NCBI GenBank assembly: GCA_017470425.1
Contig: JAFUYT010000032.1
Span: 86,088 to 150,087, forward strand
Reading direction: 5' to 3'
DNA length: 64,000 bases
DNA from: Bacteroidaceae bacterium
GTDB taxonomy: Bacteria > Bacteroidota > Bacteroidia > Bacteroidales > Bacteroidaceae
Within the stretch, counting starts at the first letter, position 1. Every line of letters begins with the position of its first letter. Below the pieces are notes generated by a model. It did not search any database, was not told the DNA's origin, and saw only the letters and a program-made list of their open reading frames with translations. This document shows positions 39,818 to 48,494 of the stretch, piece by piece. Position numbers and translations under genes: made by a program.

Positions 39818-41368
39818 ATGAGACACCTTGACCGCCCTCAACTCACTGCTCTGCTCGACCAACCCATCTTCCACACCATCGGCGACGCTGCCGACGAGAT
39901 GGGCGTGGAGTGTTACGTCGTGGGCGGCTACGTCCGCGATCTGTTTCTGGAGCGCCCGTCGAAGGACATCGATGTGGTGTGCGTGGGCAGTGGCATCGAG
40001 CTGGCAAAGCGTGTGGCGAAGCGGCTGGGACACGGCGCCCATCTCTCCGTGTTCAAGAACTTTGGCACGGCGCAGGTGAAGGCGAAACGACAGGAAGTGG
40101 AGTTCGTGGGGGCACGGCGCGAGAGCTACAGCCACGACTCCCGCAAGCCCATCGTGGAGGATGGCACGCTGGAGGACGACCAGCTGCGACGCGACTTCAC
40201 CATCAACGCGCTGGCCGTCTGCCTGAACCGTGAGCGCTTTGGCGAACTGGTGGATCCCTTCGACGGCGTCTGGGACCTGGAGGACCGCATCATTGCCACG
40301 CCCCTGAACCCCGACGTGACATTCTCCGACGACCCCCTGCGCATGATGCGTTGCATCCGCTTTGCCACGCAGCTGAACTTCGAGATTGAGCCGGAGACCT
40401 TCGAGGCGCTGGAGCGCAACCGCGAGCGCATCAAGATCATCTCCGGCGAGCGCATCATCGACGAGCTGCAGAAGATCATGGTCTCGGACAGTCCTGCCCG
40501 AGGCTTCGAGCTGCTGTTCCAGTGCGGCCTGCTGGAGATCATCTTCCCGGAGTTGTATGCGCTGCAAGGCGTGGAGACCATCGGCGGGCGCGCCCATAAG
40601 GATAACTTCTGGCACACGCTGGAGGTGCTGACCAATGTCGTGAGAAAGACCGCCCCCCACCCCCTCCCATTAGGGAGGGGAGAGGCTGGCGCAGTGTTGC
40701 CGACCGAGCCGGAAAATCGCGGGATGGAGTCTTCAAGCGGACAGGAAAGTATCCCCCCACGGGGAGATTTAGAGAGGTCACTCTGGCTCCGCTGGGCAGC
40801 CCTGCTCCACGACATCGGCAAGCCACGTTCGAAGCGGTGGGACCCGCAGCTCGGCTGGACGTTCCACAACCACAACTACATCGGCGAGAAGATGGTGCCG
40901 CAGATCTTCCGGCGGCTGAAGCTGCCGATGGACGAGCGGATGAAGTACGTCCAGAAGCTCGTCTCGCTGCACATGCGCCCCATCGCCATTGCCGACGATG
41001 AGGTGACGGACTCCGCCGTGCGGCGTCTGCTCTTCGAGGCGGGTGATGACATTGACGATCTGATGCTGCTCTGCGAAGCTGACATCACCAGCAAGAATGA
41101 ACAGCGCAAGCAGCGCTTCCTGGACAACTTCCGGCTGGTGCGCCAGAAGCTTGTGGATCTCGAGGAGCGCGACCGCATCCGCAACTTCCAGCCGCCCGTC
41201 AGCGGCGAGGAGATCATGGAGCGCTTCCATCTGCCGCCCTGTCGCGCGGTGGGCACGCTGAAGACGGCTGTCAAGGATGCCATCCTCGACGGCGTCATCC
41301 CCAACGACCACGACGCAGCCCTCGCCTTCGTCATTGAGAAGGCACGCAAGATGGGGCTGGAGAGTTAA
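39818..41368 (+). CDS. cca: CCA tRNA nucleotidyltransferase with HD domain
   Basis: A 516-residue class II nucleotidyltransferase that adds or repairs the CCA end of tRNA. The catalytic head has VVGGYVRDLFLERPSKDIDVV (quoted in parts: VVGGYVRDLFLER and PSKDIDVV), then EDDQLRRDFTINALA and the neck motif DDPLRMMRCIRFATQLNF. The C-terminal HD phosphohydrolase domain includes ALLHDIGKPRSKRW, which may remove 2',3'-cyclic ends. Residues about 278-321 (PHPLPLGRGEAGAV..SIPPRGDLERS), just before LWLRWAALLHDIGK, are absent from typical homologues. They are encoded by two family A repeats (40652-40686 and 40751-40778) plus the sequence between them. The frame stays open. Confidence 0.92.
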   Translation: MRHLDRPQLTALLDQPIFHTIGDAADEMGVECYVVGGYVRDLFLERPSKDIDVVCVGSGIELAKRVAKRLGHGAHLSVFKNFGTAQVKAKRQEVEFVGARRESYSHDSRKPIVEDGTLEDDQLRRDFTINALAVCLNRERFGELVDPFDGVWDLEDRIIATPLNPDVTFSDDPLRMMRCIRFATQLNFEIEPETFEALERNRERIKIISGERIIDELQKIMVSDSPARGFELLFQCGLLEIIFPELYALQGVETIGGRAHKDNFWHTLEVLTNVVRKTAPHPLPLGRGEAGAVLPTEPENRGMESSSGQESIPPRGDLERSLWLRWAALLHDIGKPRSKRWDPQLGWTFHNHNYIGEKMVPQIFRRLKLPMDERMKYVQKLVSLHMRPIAIADDEVTDSAVRRLLFEAGDDIDDLMLLCEADITSKNEQRKQRFLDNFRLVRQKLVDLEERDRIRNFQPPVSGEEIMERFHLPPCRAVGTLKTAVKDAILDGVIPNDHDAALAFVIEKARKMGLES

Positions 41369-41386
41369 CAGTTGGACAGTGCAGAC

Positions 41387-43966
41387 TCAGAACGGGTAGC
41401 CGACGGCGATGTGGAAGCCGAGGCTGTCCCAGAAACGGCGCATATTGTAGTAGCCGCTGCGCCCGGTGTCGTAGGGGGCGTGGATGCCCACGCCGACGTC
41501 GAAGCGCAGGACGAGGAAATCCAGGTCATAACGGAAACCGAAACCGGTGCCCAGGGCGATGTCCTTGGCCAGGCGCGAGGCTACGACGTCGCCGCCCGGG
41601 CGAGCCTCGTCGGCCTTCATCAGCCACACGTTGCCGGCATCCACGAAGAGGGCACCGTCGAGACCGCCGATGAGCGGGAAGCGGTACTCCACGTTGGCTT
41701 CCAGTTTCAGGTTACCCACCTGATCGACATAGCTCCAGCTGGAGTTGGCGGGGTGGTAGCTGCCGGGACCTATGCTGCGCACGGCGAAGGCGCGGATGCT
41801 GTTGGCACCGCCGACGCTGAAGAGGTCGGAATAGGGGGCCATCGTGCTGTTGTGGTAGCTCCAGACGGCACCCACGAAGGCGCGGGCGGCGATGCAGCTC
41901 TTGGGCGTGACGGGGAAGGTCTCGCGCCATTCGCCTGTGAGCTTCAGGAACTGTGCGAAGGGCACGCCCAACAGGTGCTTGTCGCGCTCCTTGATGGCGC
42001 GGCCGGCGAGGGCATAGATGCCGTTGGTGATGTGGCCGGCTTGCTTGGCGCCGAGCAGGATGGTGCGCTGATGGCCGTTGCGCCAGCGGCGCGTGTAGGT
42101 GAAGTTGTAGGCCATCGAGGGCACGAGCTGGTTGCGCATACTCACGTAGAGCGCCTGGTTGGCGTTCATGATGGAGTCGAAGCGGTCGGACTTGTGGGTG
42201 AGCATCGTGTAGTCGATGCGCAGCGGCGTCAGCTGGTGCTTGATGCGGCGCACCCGCTGGTAGGTGTAGGTCATGCCGACGCCGAAGTTGATCATCCGGA
42301 AGTAGCTGGAACGGTTCGTCCACGTGGCATCGATCTTGTATTGCGTCGATGCCTCGGCGTGGCGGTTGAGGCGGCGGGTGAGGTTGAAGAACTGCAGGCG
42401 GGGGTAGGTGAGCGTGGTGGAGGCGCCGAGTTCAAAGGAGTTCAGCAGGTTCTTGTCCTGGCCGGCATCCACGACGGTGGCGCCCGTCTGCCACTCGTAG
42501 CTGCCATAGATCTTGAAGTTCACGGTCTCTGCGCCGCGGAAGGCATTGCGCTTCGTCATACCCCATCCCACGCCCGGGCCGAGGAGACCGTTGCTCTTGT
42601 TGGTCACCTTGGCTTCGAACTCGCTGTCCCAGGGCTTGTCGAGGATGGCGAAGATGCTGACGTCGAGGGTGTCGCACGTGGCCGAGGTGTCGCGCGGCGA
42701 GTAGTTCATCTGTATGTTGGAGAAGATGCCCATCGCGGAGAGCTTGCTCTGGATGAGCTCGTGGAGGCGCTGGCGGTAGATGGCGCCGCGCTCGTAGTGG
42801 AGGTTGTGGATGATGGCTCCGAGGCGGAGGGGCGGTTTCGTGCTTCCCTCCTCGCAGGTCCAGCGGTAGAAGAAGTCGCGGCGGCGGATGCTGTCGGTGA
42901 TCTGGCGCGCGCCGTAGGGCAACACCGTCACGGTCGTGCGCCCCATATAGAATTGGTTATGAACCTGTGCGGGCATGTCGACGCGCGGCCGCACCTGCAG
43001 GTGGACGGTGTTCTCGCGCTGGAAGGTGTCGGCGCGGAAGGTGATGTACTCTGGGCGGTAGTAGTAGTAGCCGTTGTTGCGGAAGAGGTCGCTCAGGCGT
43101 GTGCGCTCCGCGTCGAGGGCGGCGGCGCTGAAGGCATCGCCCGTGTGGAGCTCGGACTTCGCCATCGTGCGGCGCACGATGCTGTCGGTGAGTCCCGTGA
43201 AGCGCTGGTACTCGATGGTGCCCAGCCGCGAGAGGGGGCCGGGATAGACGGAGTAGGCGATCTTCGCCCGCAGCGAGTCGTGCGGGTCGGTGAGTACCTC
43301 GTAGGCGGCGGAGCCGTGGAAGAAACCGTAGTTGCGCAGCGTCTGACGCGCCACCTGCACGCGCAGCTGCGGGTTGGCCATGCTGATGGTGCGGTGTTGT
43401 GTGCCGATGGTGTTTCGCATCCAGCGCCCGAAGCCGCGCTTGGACTCGGCATAGGTGTCGTAGGCCCACAACCCGATGGGTATGCCCCAGCGGTACTTGG
43501 AGCTGCCGAAGATGGCGTTGTTGGGTGCATACGCCAGCGCGGCGTTGACCTCCTCGCGCACGGTGGCCGTGGCGGCCGTGAGCACCTCCGCCTCGCGTAG
43601 CAGCGAGTCGCGCTGCGCGCTCGTGAGGCTGTCGTTGTGGCTGAGGTAGGCGCGGATGTCCTTGGGCTTCAGGCTCCCCTTGAAAAGTTCCGAGACGGTG
43701 TCGTAGGCATCGCCTACAGCTTTGATGACGCCTGTGCTGTCGTTCTTCGCGCGCCCCTTGGCAGCGGCCTTGTGGCCGTAGGCAATCTCGGTGATGCCCG
43801 TGTAGAGCTGCTCGCCCTCGGGAAGGTGGGCGATGGTGGTGCAGGCAGTTAACAAGAGGCCCACCCCCAACCCCTCCCCAAGGGAGGGGAGAAGACCCAC
43901 CCCCCTGCCCCTCCCTGTGAGGGAGGGGAGTATATACTTTTGGAGTATTGCTTTCAAGTGTGCCAT
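41387..43966 (-). CDS. tamL: TamL, Omp85-family outer-membrane lipoprotein
   Basis: About 859 residues. It is the Bacteroidota lipoprotein form of TamA: a lipobox (LLLTAC, near residue 45), POTRA-like domains in the first half, and a C-terminal Omp85 16-strand barrel ending in aromatic F (HIAVGYPF). Barrel motifs such as GANSIRAFAVRSIGPGSY and LEANVEYRFPLIGGLDGALF are typical. It inserts outer-membrane proteins or moves lipids with TamB, encoded just upstream. The signal peptide is abnormal: about 25 residues (LPSLTGRGRGVGLLPSLGEG..) between the basic start and the lipobox are encoded by family A repeats. The start could be 43966 or an ATG at 43978 within filler. Confidence 0.85.
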   Translation of the reverse strand: MAHLKAILQKYILPSLTGRGRGVGLLPSLGEGLGVGLLLTACTTIAHLPEGEQLYTGITEIAYGHKAAAKGRAKNDSTGVIKAVGDAYDTVSELFKGSLKPKDIRAYLSHNDSLTSAQRDSLLREAEVLTAATATVREEVNAALAYAPNNAIFGSSKYRWGIPIGLWAYDTYAESKRGFGRWMRNTIGTQHRTISMANPQLRVQVARQTLRNYGFFHGSAAYEVLTDPHDSLRAKIAYSVYPGPLSRLGTIEYQRFTGLTDSIVRRTMAKSELHTGDAFSAAALDAERTRLSDLFRNNGYYYYRPEYITFRADTFQRENTVHLQVRPRVDMPAQVHNQFYMGRTTVTVLPYGARQITDSIRRRDFFYRWTCEEGSTKPPLRLGAIIHNLHYERGAIYRQRLHELIQSKLSAMGIFSNIQMNYSPRDTSATCDTLDVSIFAILDKPWDSEFEAKVTNKSNGLLGPGVGWGMTKRNAFRGAETVNFKIYGSYEWQTGATVVDAGQDKNLLNSFELGASTTLTYPRLQFFNLTRRLNRHAEASTQYKIDATWTNRSSYFRMINFGVGMTYTYQRVRRIKHQLTPLRIDYTMLTHKSDRFDSIMNANQALYVSMRNQLVPSMAYNFTYTRRWRNGHQRTILLGAKQAGHITNGIYALAGRAIKERDKHLLGVPFAQFLKLTGEWRETFPVTPKSCIAARAFVGAVWSYHNSTMAPYSDLFSVGGANSIRAFAVRSIGPGSYHPANSSWSYVDQVGNLKLEANVEYRFPLIGGLDGALFVDAGNVWLMKADEARPGGDVVASRLAKDIALGTGFGFRYDLDFLVLRFDVGVGIHAPYDTGRSGYYNMRRFWDSLGFHIAVGYPF

Positions 43967-44040
43967 GTCACTTTTCATTTTTCACTTTTCACTTCTCGAG
44001 GATTACTCCCCTCCCTTGGGGAGGGGCTGGGGGTGGGCTG
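43855..44040. repeat. Three family A palindromes at the tamB-tamL junction
   Basis: Copies at about 43858-43890 and 43892-43932 (CCCACCCCC..CCCTCCC..GGGAGGGG) face an inverted copy at about 44006-44036 (ACTCCCCTCCC..GGGGGTGGG). The intervening sequence is 'cacttttca' filler. Together they supply the last codons of tamB and the signal-peptide core of tamL. Confidence 0.7.
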
Positions 44041-47000
44041 TTTAAACAGGAACAGCTCGCCCAGTCGCATGGTCTTGCGGCGCAGCACGAGGCCGACGCC
44101 CATCTCGGTGACCTCGCCGTCGAGGAGGGATTCGTAGTTCTTGTCGTAGAAGACGTTGACGTAGCGCGTGGCGCCTTCGTCCAGGCGGTATTCAATGCTG
44201 ACGTTGTCGATGATGCTCTCGCCCGTGTTGACGGCGTTCTCGCCCGTGCTGACCTTGCCGCCCACGATGACGCTGATGCGGTTGCCCCAGAAGCGCTTGG
44301 CGAAGCGGAAGGTGTAGTCCGTCGTGGCGCCGCCCGTGGCGCTCGTGCCTTGCTCCACACCCATGCTGAGGTCGATGCTCTTGAGTGCCTTGCCGGTGAT
44401 GTTGGAGATCTGGCTTTGCAGGAATGCGTTGAGGGCGTTCTGGCCGGTGACACCGCCGCTCGTGGCGGCACCGGCATCATTGATGTACATGCCGGTGGCC
44501 AGCATCGTCACGGCCAGACGGCCGCGCTGTTCGGCGCTCATCGTGGAGAGGTCGTTCTGGATGGTCATGTCCTCGGGCGCTTCGAGCGTGAACTCCAGGC
44601 CGAGGTTCTGGAGCGTCTGTGTGATGTTCATGCCGACGTTGAAGTTGACGCTGCGCGGCTGGTTGCCCTCTGTGACGGTGGTGCGCACACGCTCCGTCGC
44701 CGTGAGGTCCAGGGCGGGGTTCGAGAGCGGTCCGCGGAACTCGGCGTAGCTGCCGCTCTTGATGGTGAACTCCTTCAGGGGGATGACCATCATCGTGTAT
44801 TTCAGCGTGCCGCTGTTGATGGTGTAGCGTCCGTTGAGTTGCAGGTCTTTCTCGGGCGAGTAGGTCATCATGAGGTCGCCGCCGCCTTCGAGATCGACAT
44901 ACGAGGAGCCATCGGGGCTCAGCAGGCAGTGCACCTGTGCGGCGTCGGCGATCTCGATGCTCATAGCCACGTTGAGATGCTGCGGCTTCCGCTCCTCGAC
45001 CTTCTCCACGTACAGGGTGTCAGAGAAATCGACGAACTCCACGAGGTCCGCCAGCTGGTCGTCGGCGGTGAGGGGCGAGTCGGTGAGCACGTAGGTCACG
45101 TCGGTCTTCCCCAGTACCTTCAGGCGGCCCAGCACGCGCAGGTTGTCGAGCGTCCCCTGTGCCTTGGCGTTGAAATCTACGAAGACCTTGCCGTAGGCCA
45201 CCGAGCGGGCGCTCTTCTTGGCGTTGATGAGTTCGAAGTCCTGGGCGGTCATCGCCACATCGAGCAGGATACGGTCGAGGTCGGAGAAGTCGATGATGCC
45301 GTCCATCGTGAAGGGGTTCTTCCCGGTGGAGTAGAGGGTGATGCGGTCGAGCGAGAGCTGGCTGCCGCGCACGCTGATGGTGTCGTCGGCCACGCGCAGG
45401 TTCAGGCTGTAGGGGTCGGAGAGGATGCGCAGCCCCACGGTCGCCACGTCGCCGTTCACCAGAGGCTGGGCGGTGGTGCCGCCGACGTGGATGTCGCCGA
45501 TGGCTACGCCCTCTAAGCGTGCCACGCCGTCGGGGATGAAGCCGTTGGCCAGCGTGAGGGGCAGGCGGTCCAGCGTGGCATCGACGTCGATCTGGTCGGC
45601 AGCGCCCTTGCTGGCGGGGGTGTAGGTGCCGGAGAACGAGGCCACGGGGAGACCTGTGTGCAGCAGGCTGCCATCGACGAAGTGGCTGCCGTCGGCGTTC
45701 GGGAGATAGACGGCCTGCAGGCCCACCTGCCCGAGCTCCGCCTGCTCGTAGCGCAGGCCATCGACGGTCATGTCGGTGGAGACGCTCAGCGCCTCCTCCG
45801 TCTGGATCAGGTGGGCATCGCCGTGCAGGAAGCCGCCCAACTTGGGCAGATAGGGCAGCACGCTGGACAACTCGCCAAGGTTCAGCCTGTTGACGCTCAC
45901 GGAGAGGTCTTGCAGCGCTTCGTCGTTGGGCGAGGAGTAGATCTTCAGACCCGTGCCGTCGTCGGCCAACAGGTCGATGTCGGCATCCACGTGGTTGCGC
46001 TTGGTCAGGCGCACGAAGTTCGTGGGGTTGATGTGGAACGTGCGGTAGGCGATGATGGGGTCCAGCGGGTCGAAGTGCACCTGCAGCGTGTCCTCCACGA
46101 TGGTGGCCAGTAAGCCCAGGTCCACGCCCTTGCGGCCGCGGTCGTCGAAGTAGGCAACCTTGGCACTGGCGATGCCGTCGCGGGTGAGCTGTGCGTTGAA
46201 GGTGGCGTCGAAGGTGACCTGCGGATTGCGGCGGTTGTTCCTCACACGTGCATCCATGCGCACGCTCGTGCTATCTTGATAGATGTGTGCCCGTATGGTG
46301 TCGAGCAGGATGGCTCCCGCGTTCAGGCTGTAGATGTGCCCGCCGCCGTTCATGCCGATCTTCGGATCCAGATTGATGCCGAAGCGCAGGTCGCTGAACG
46401 CATAGCCCATCGATGCCAGAATGTCGTGCAGAGGGTTGTGCTCGCCGGAGCTGATGCGCAGATCGACCTGCGGCAGCCGGTGTGCGAGCGCTTCCTCATC
46501 GATGCGGCGCGCTTTCAGCTGGCGGTTGAGTTCCTCCATGAAATGGTCGAGTTGCCCCAACAGGCGGTCATAGCCCGTGTGGCCGCGCAGGCGCACGCTC
46601 AGGTCGCCGCTGCTGACGGCGGCATAGACCGTGTCGGGGGCCAGCAGCGCTTCCAGCGCCACGTCCTCGGGGCGGAAGATGGAGTCGTAGGGCATCAGCA
46701 CGATGTCGTTGATGGAGCCCGAGAGCTGGTGGTGGCGCTGGAGGTCGGTGGTGCCGTCGATGTGGAGGCACATCGCGGTCTTCAGCGGGTGATCGACCAG
46801 CCCGAGGGCGTGGAGGTCGGCGCGGCTCAGGTCAATGCCGAAGGTGAGGTCACAGGAGCGCTGCCCGCGCCCCCGCGCCGCAGCCCGCACATCGGAGAGC
46901 AGGGCATCCACGTCCGCCTGCATCCGCAGTGCGGCGTTGTCGGCTTGCAGGCGCGCATGGCCACGGCCATGTGCCAGATGAGCTTCCAACGTGGTGCCGT

Positions 47001-48381
47001 TGAGGTCGTAGGTGTCGTAGGTCAGCTGCTGGATGACAATGCTCGCGTCGAGGCGTGATGATGGATTCAGGAAGTCGGTGCCGCTGCCCTGTACGGTGGC
47101 TTTCGCCGTCAGCGGGCCTATCGCTAACGACGGCAGGAAATGGCGGAGCTGCAGGCGGGAGACATCCAGCGTGGCGTCGTACGTCATTGCGGCACGCGTG
47201 TCGATATTTCCCTTCAGGTAGGCCAGCCCGCCCGCCTCCGTCAGCGTGGCATCGACGCCGTACTGCGGCCCGTCGGCGGTTGCCGTGCCGGCCAGTTGCA
47301 TCGGTGGCAGCGCTACGCCGTCGAGGGCGCCGCCGGCCAGCGCCCGCACCCAGTTGATGTTCTTCGTCTGTAGGTTGAAGGCCACCTGTCCCTGCAGCGC
47401 AGTGCTGTCTAAGAGATGTGCCACGTCGCCCTGCGCGTCGAGGTAGATGCTGCCGGGCAGCGTCGCCTCGGCCCGCGTGAGCGTGAGGTGTTCGATGTTG
47501 CCCGAGGCGGTCAGCCCCACGTGAAGGGGCGCGTCGGGGTAGGCACGGGCAAAGCCGTCGGGCAGGTAGTTGCCTGCCACGCGCAGGAGGTCTGCCTTGG
47601 AGAAGGTCGTGCGCACGCCCACGTCCATACGGCCGTCGCTGCCGGGCGTGAAGGCGCTGAAGTCCATCTCTGTCCATGCCTGGATGCTCGACGAGGGCGT
47701 GACGAGCAACGCTTGCGGCACCCGCAGATGCTGCTGCCCGAGATCCAGGAAGATGCTGTCGGCCTGCAGGCTCAGCGAGTCCAGGTCGAGGAGCTGCGTG
47801 GTGTCGTTCACCAGCCGCACGCGGGCATCGCTGATGGTGGCGTGCGCCACGGCGAGGGTCCATGCCAGCGGCTCGCTCTCGGTCGTATCTACGACGGTTG
47901 TATCTACCAGCGTGACGGCCACGTCCACGCCCTGCGCCGAGAGATCCTCGACGGCGAGATGCTGGCGGGCGAGGTCGATGTCATCGAGGAGGTGCAGCTG
48001 CCGGAGACGGCCCTGCACGACGACGGAGGTGATCATCTCCTTCGTGTCGAGCTGCACGTCGGCGAGCGCGATGCCCTCCACCTTCACGCGCTTCTGGCAT
48101 ATCTGGCGCAGCGAGAGATCCACCGTGGCACGGCGGGCAGCCACGAGCGTGTCCCCCACGCTGTCCGTCACTGTCAGTCCGTCGAGGGCCACGTCTAAGA
48201 GCGGTGTCAGCCGGAGGCGTTCCATCGCGATGTGCATCCCTGTCTGCTCGCTCGCATACGCAGCAGCCCGCCGTACCGCGTAGTCCTGAACGGGCGGCAG
48301 GTACAGCAGGAGAATCGTCAGCGACAGCAGCAGAAAGGGTGCAGCAACCACCCAGGCTGTCCATTTGAGGAGGCGCTTCAT
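43975..48381 (-). CDS. tamB: TamB family translocation/assembly module protein
   Basis: A very long (1468-residue) AsmA/TamB-type protein. It has one N-terminal membrane anchor (residues about 8-27, AWVVAAPFLLLSLTILLLYL), a long repetitive beta-rich body forming a lipid-transfer groove, and a C-terminal DUF490/TamB domain (GTLKYTMMVIPLKEFTIKSG, LDLTATERVRTTVTE, LGLEFTLEAPEDMTIQNDLS). It spans the periplasm and works with TamL. The ATG at 48381 is used because the anchor begins there. The last 20 or so residues (QPTPSPSPREGSNPREVKSE) are encoded by family A and filler repeats, so the natural end of the protein is probably shortly after LGELFLFK. It overlaps or abuts the tamL start. Confidence 0.9.
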   Translation of the reverse strand: MKRLLKWTAWVVAAPFLLLSLTILLLYLPPVQDYAVRRAAAYASEQTGMHIAMERLRLTPLLDVALDGLTVTDSVGDTLVAARRATVDLSLRQICQKRVKVEGIALADVQLDTKEMITSVVVQGRLRQLHLLDDIDLARQHLAVEDLSAQGVDVAVTLVDTTVVDTTESEPLAWTLAVAHATISDARVRLVNDTTQLLDLDSLSLQADSIFLDLGQQHLRVPQALLVTPSSSIQAWTEMDFSAFTPGSDGRMDVGVRTTFSKADLLRVAGNYLPDGFARAYPDAPLHVGLTASGNIEHLTLTRAEATLPGSIYLDAQGDVAHLLDSTALQGQVAFNLQTKNINWVRALAGGALDGVALPPMQLAGTATADGPQYGVDATLTEAGGLAYLKGNIDTRAAMTYDATLDVSRLQLRHFLPSLAIGPLTAKATVQGSGTDFLNPSSRLDASIVIQQLTYDTYDLNGTTLEAHLAHGRGHARLQADNAALRMQADVDALLSDVRAAARGRGQRSCDLTFGIDLSRADLHALGLVDHPLKTAMCLHIDGTTDLQRHHQLSGSINDIVLMPYDSIFRPEDVALEALLAPDTVYAAVSSGDLSVRLRGHTGYDRLLGQLDHFMEELNRQLKARRIDEEALAHRLPQVDLRISSGEHNPLHDILASMGYAFSDLRFGINLDPKIGMNGGGHIYSLNAGAILLDTIRAHIYQDSTSVRMDARVRNNRRNPQVTFDATFNAQLTRDGIASAKVAYFDDRGRKGVDLGLLATIVEDTLQVHFDPLDPIIAYRTFHINPTNFVRLTKRNHVDADIDLLADDGTGLKIYSSPNDEALQDLSVSVNRLNLGELSSVLPYLPKLGGFLHGDAHLIQTEEALSVSTDMTVDGLRYEQAELGQVGLQAVYLPNADGSHFVDGSLLHTGLPVASFSGTYTPASKGAADQIDVDATLDRLPLTLANGFIPDGVARLEGVAIGDIHVGGTTAQPLVNGDVATVGLRILSDPYSLNLRVADDTISVRGSQLSLDRITLYSTGKNPFTMDGIIDFSDLDRILLDVAMTAQDFELINAKKSARSVAYGKVFVDFNAKAQGTLDNLRVLGRLKVLGKTDVTYVLTDSPLTADDQLADLVEFVDFSDTLYVEKVEERKPQHLNVAMSIEIADAAQVHCLLSPDGSSYVDLEGGGDLMMTYSPEKDLQLNGRYTINSGTLKYTMMVIPLKEFTIKSGSYAEFRGPLSNPALDLTATERVRTTVTEGNQPRSVNFNVGMNITQTLQNLGLEFTLEAPEDMTIQNDLSTMSAEQRGRLAVTMLATGMYINDAGAATSGGVTGQNALNAFLQSQISNITGKALKSIDLSMGVEQGTSATGGATTDYTFRFAKRFWGNRISVIVGGKVSTGENAVNTGESIIDNVSIEYRLDEGATRYVNVFYDKNYESLLDGEVTEMGVGLVLRRKTMRLGELFLFKQPTPSPSPREGSNPREVKSEK

Positions 48382-48404
48382 TCGCGAATGGAAGAATTTG
48401 GCTG

Positions 48405-48412
48405 CAAAAGTA
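48405..48412 (-). promoter_or_regulatory. -7 promoter element of the tamB-tamL operon
   Basis: TACTTTTG on the minus strand, 24 nt before the tamB ATG. Confidence 0.5.
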
Positions 48413-48455
48413 ACGCTTTTTTGGCCTCGCCGTATCATTCTTTTCCTTTTTTGAC

Positions 48456-48463
48456 TACTTTTG
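48456..48463 (+). promoter_or_regulatory. -7 promoter element of the FAD oxidoreductase gene
   Basis: TACTTTTG, 32 nt before the ATG at 48495 and divergent from the tamB promoter. Confidence 0.5.
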
Positions 48464-48494
48464 TGCCCAAAATCTATCAAAACGAGCCTACGAT

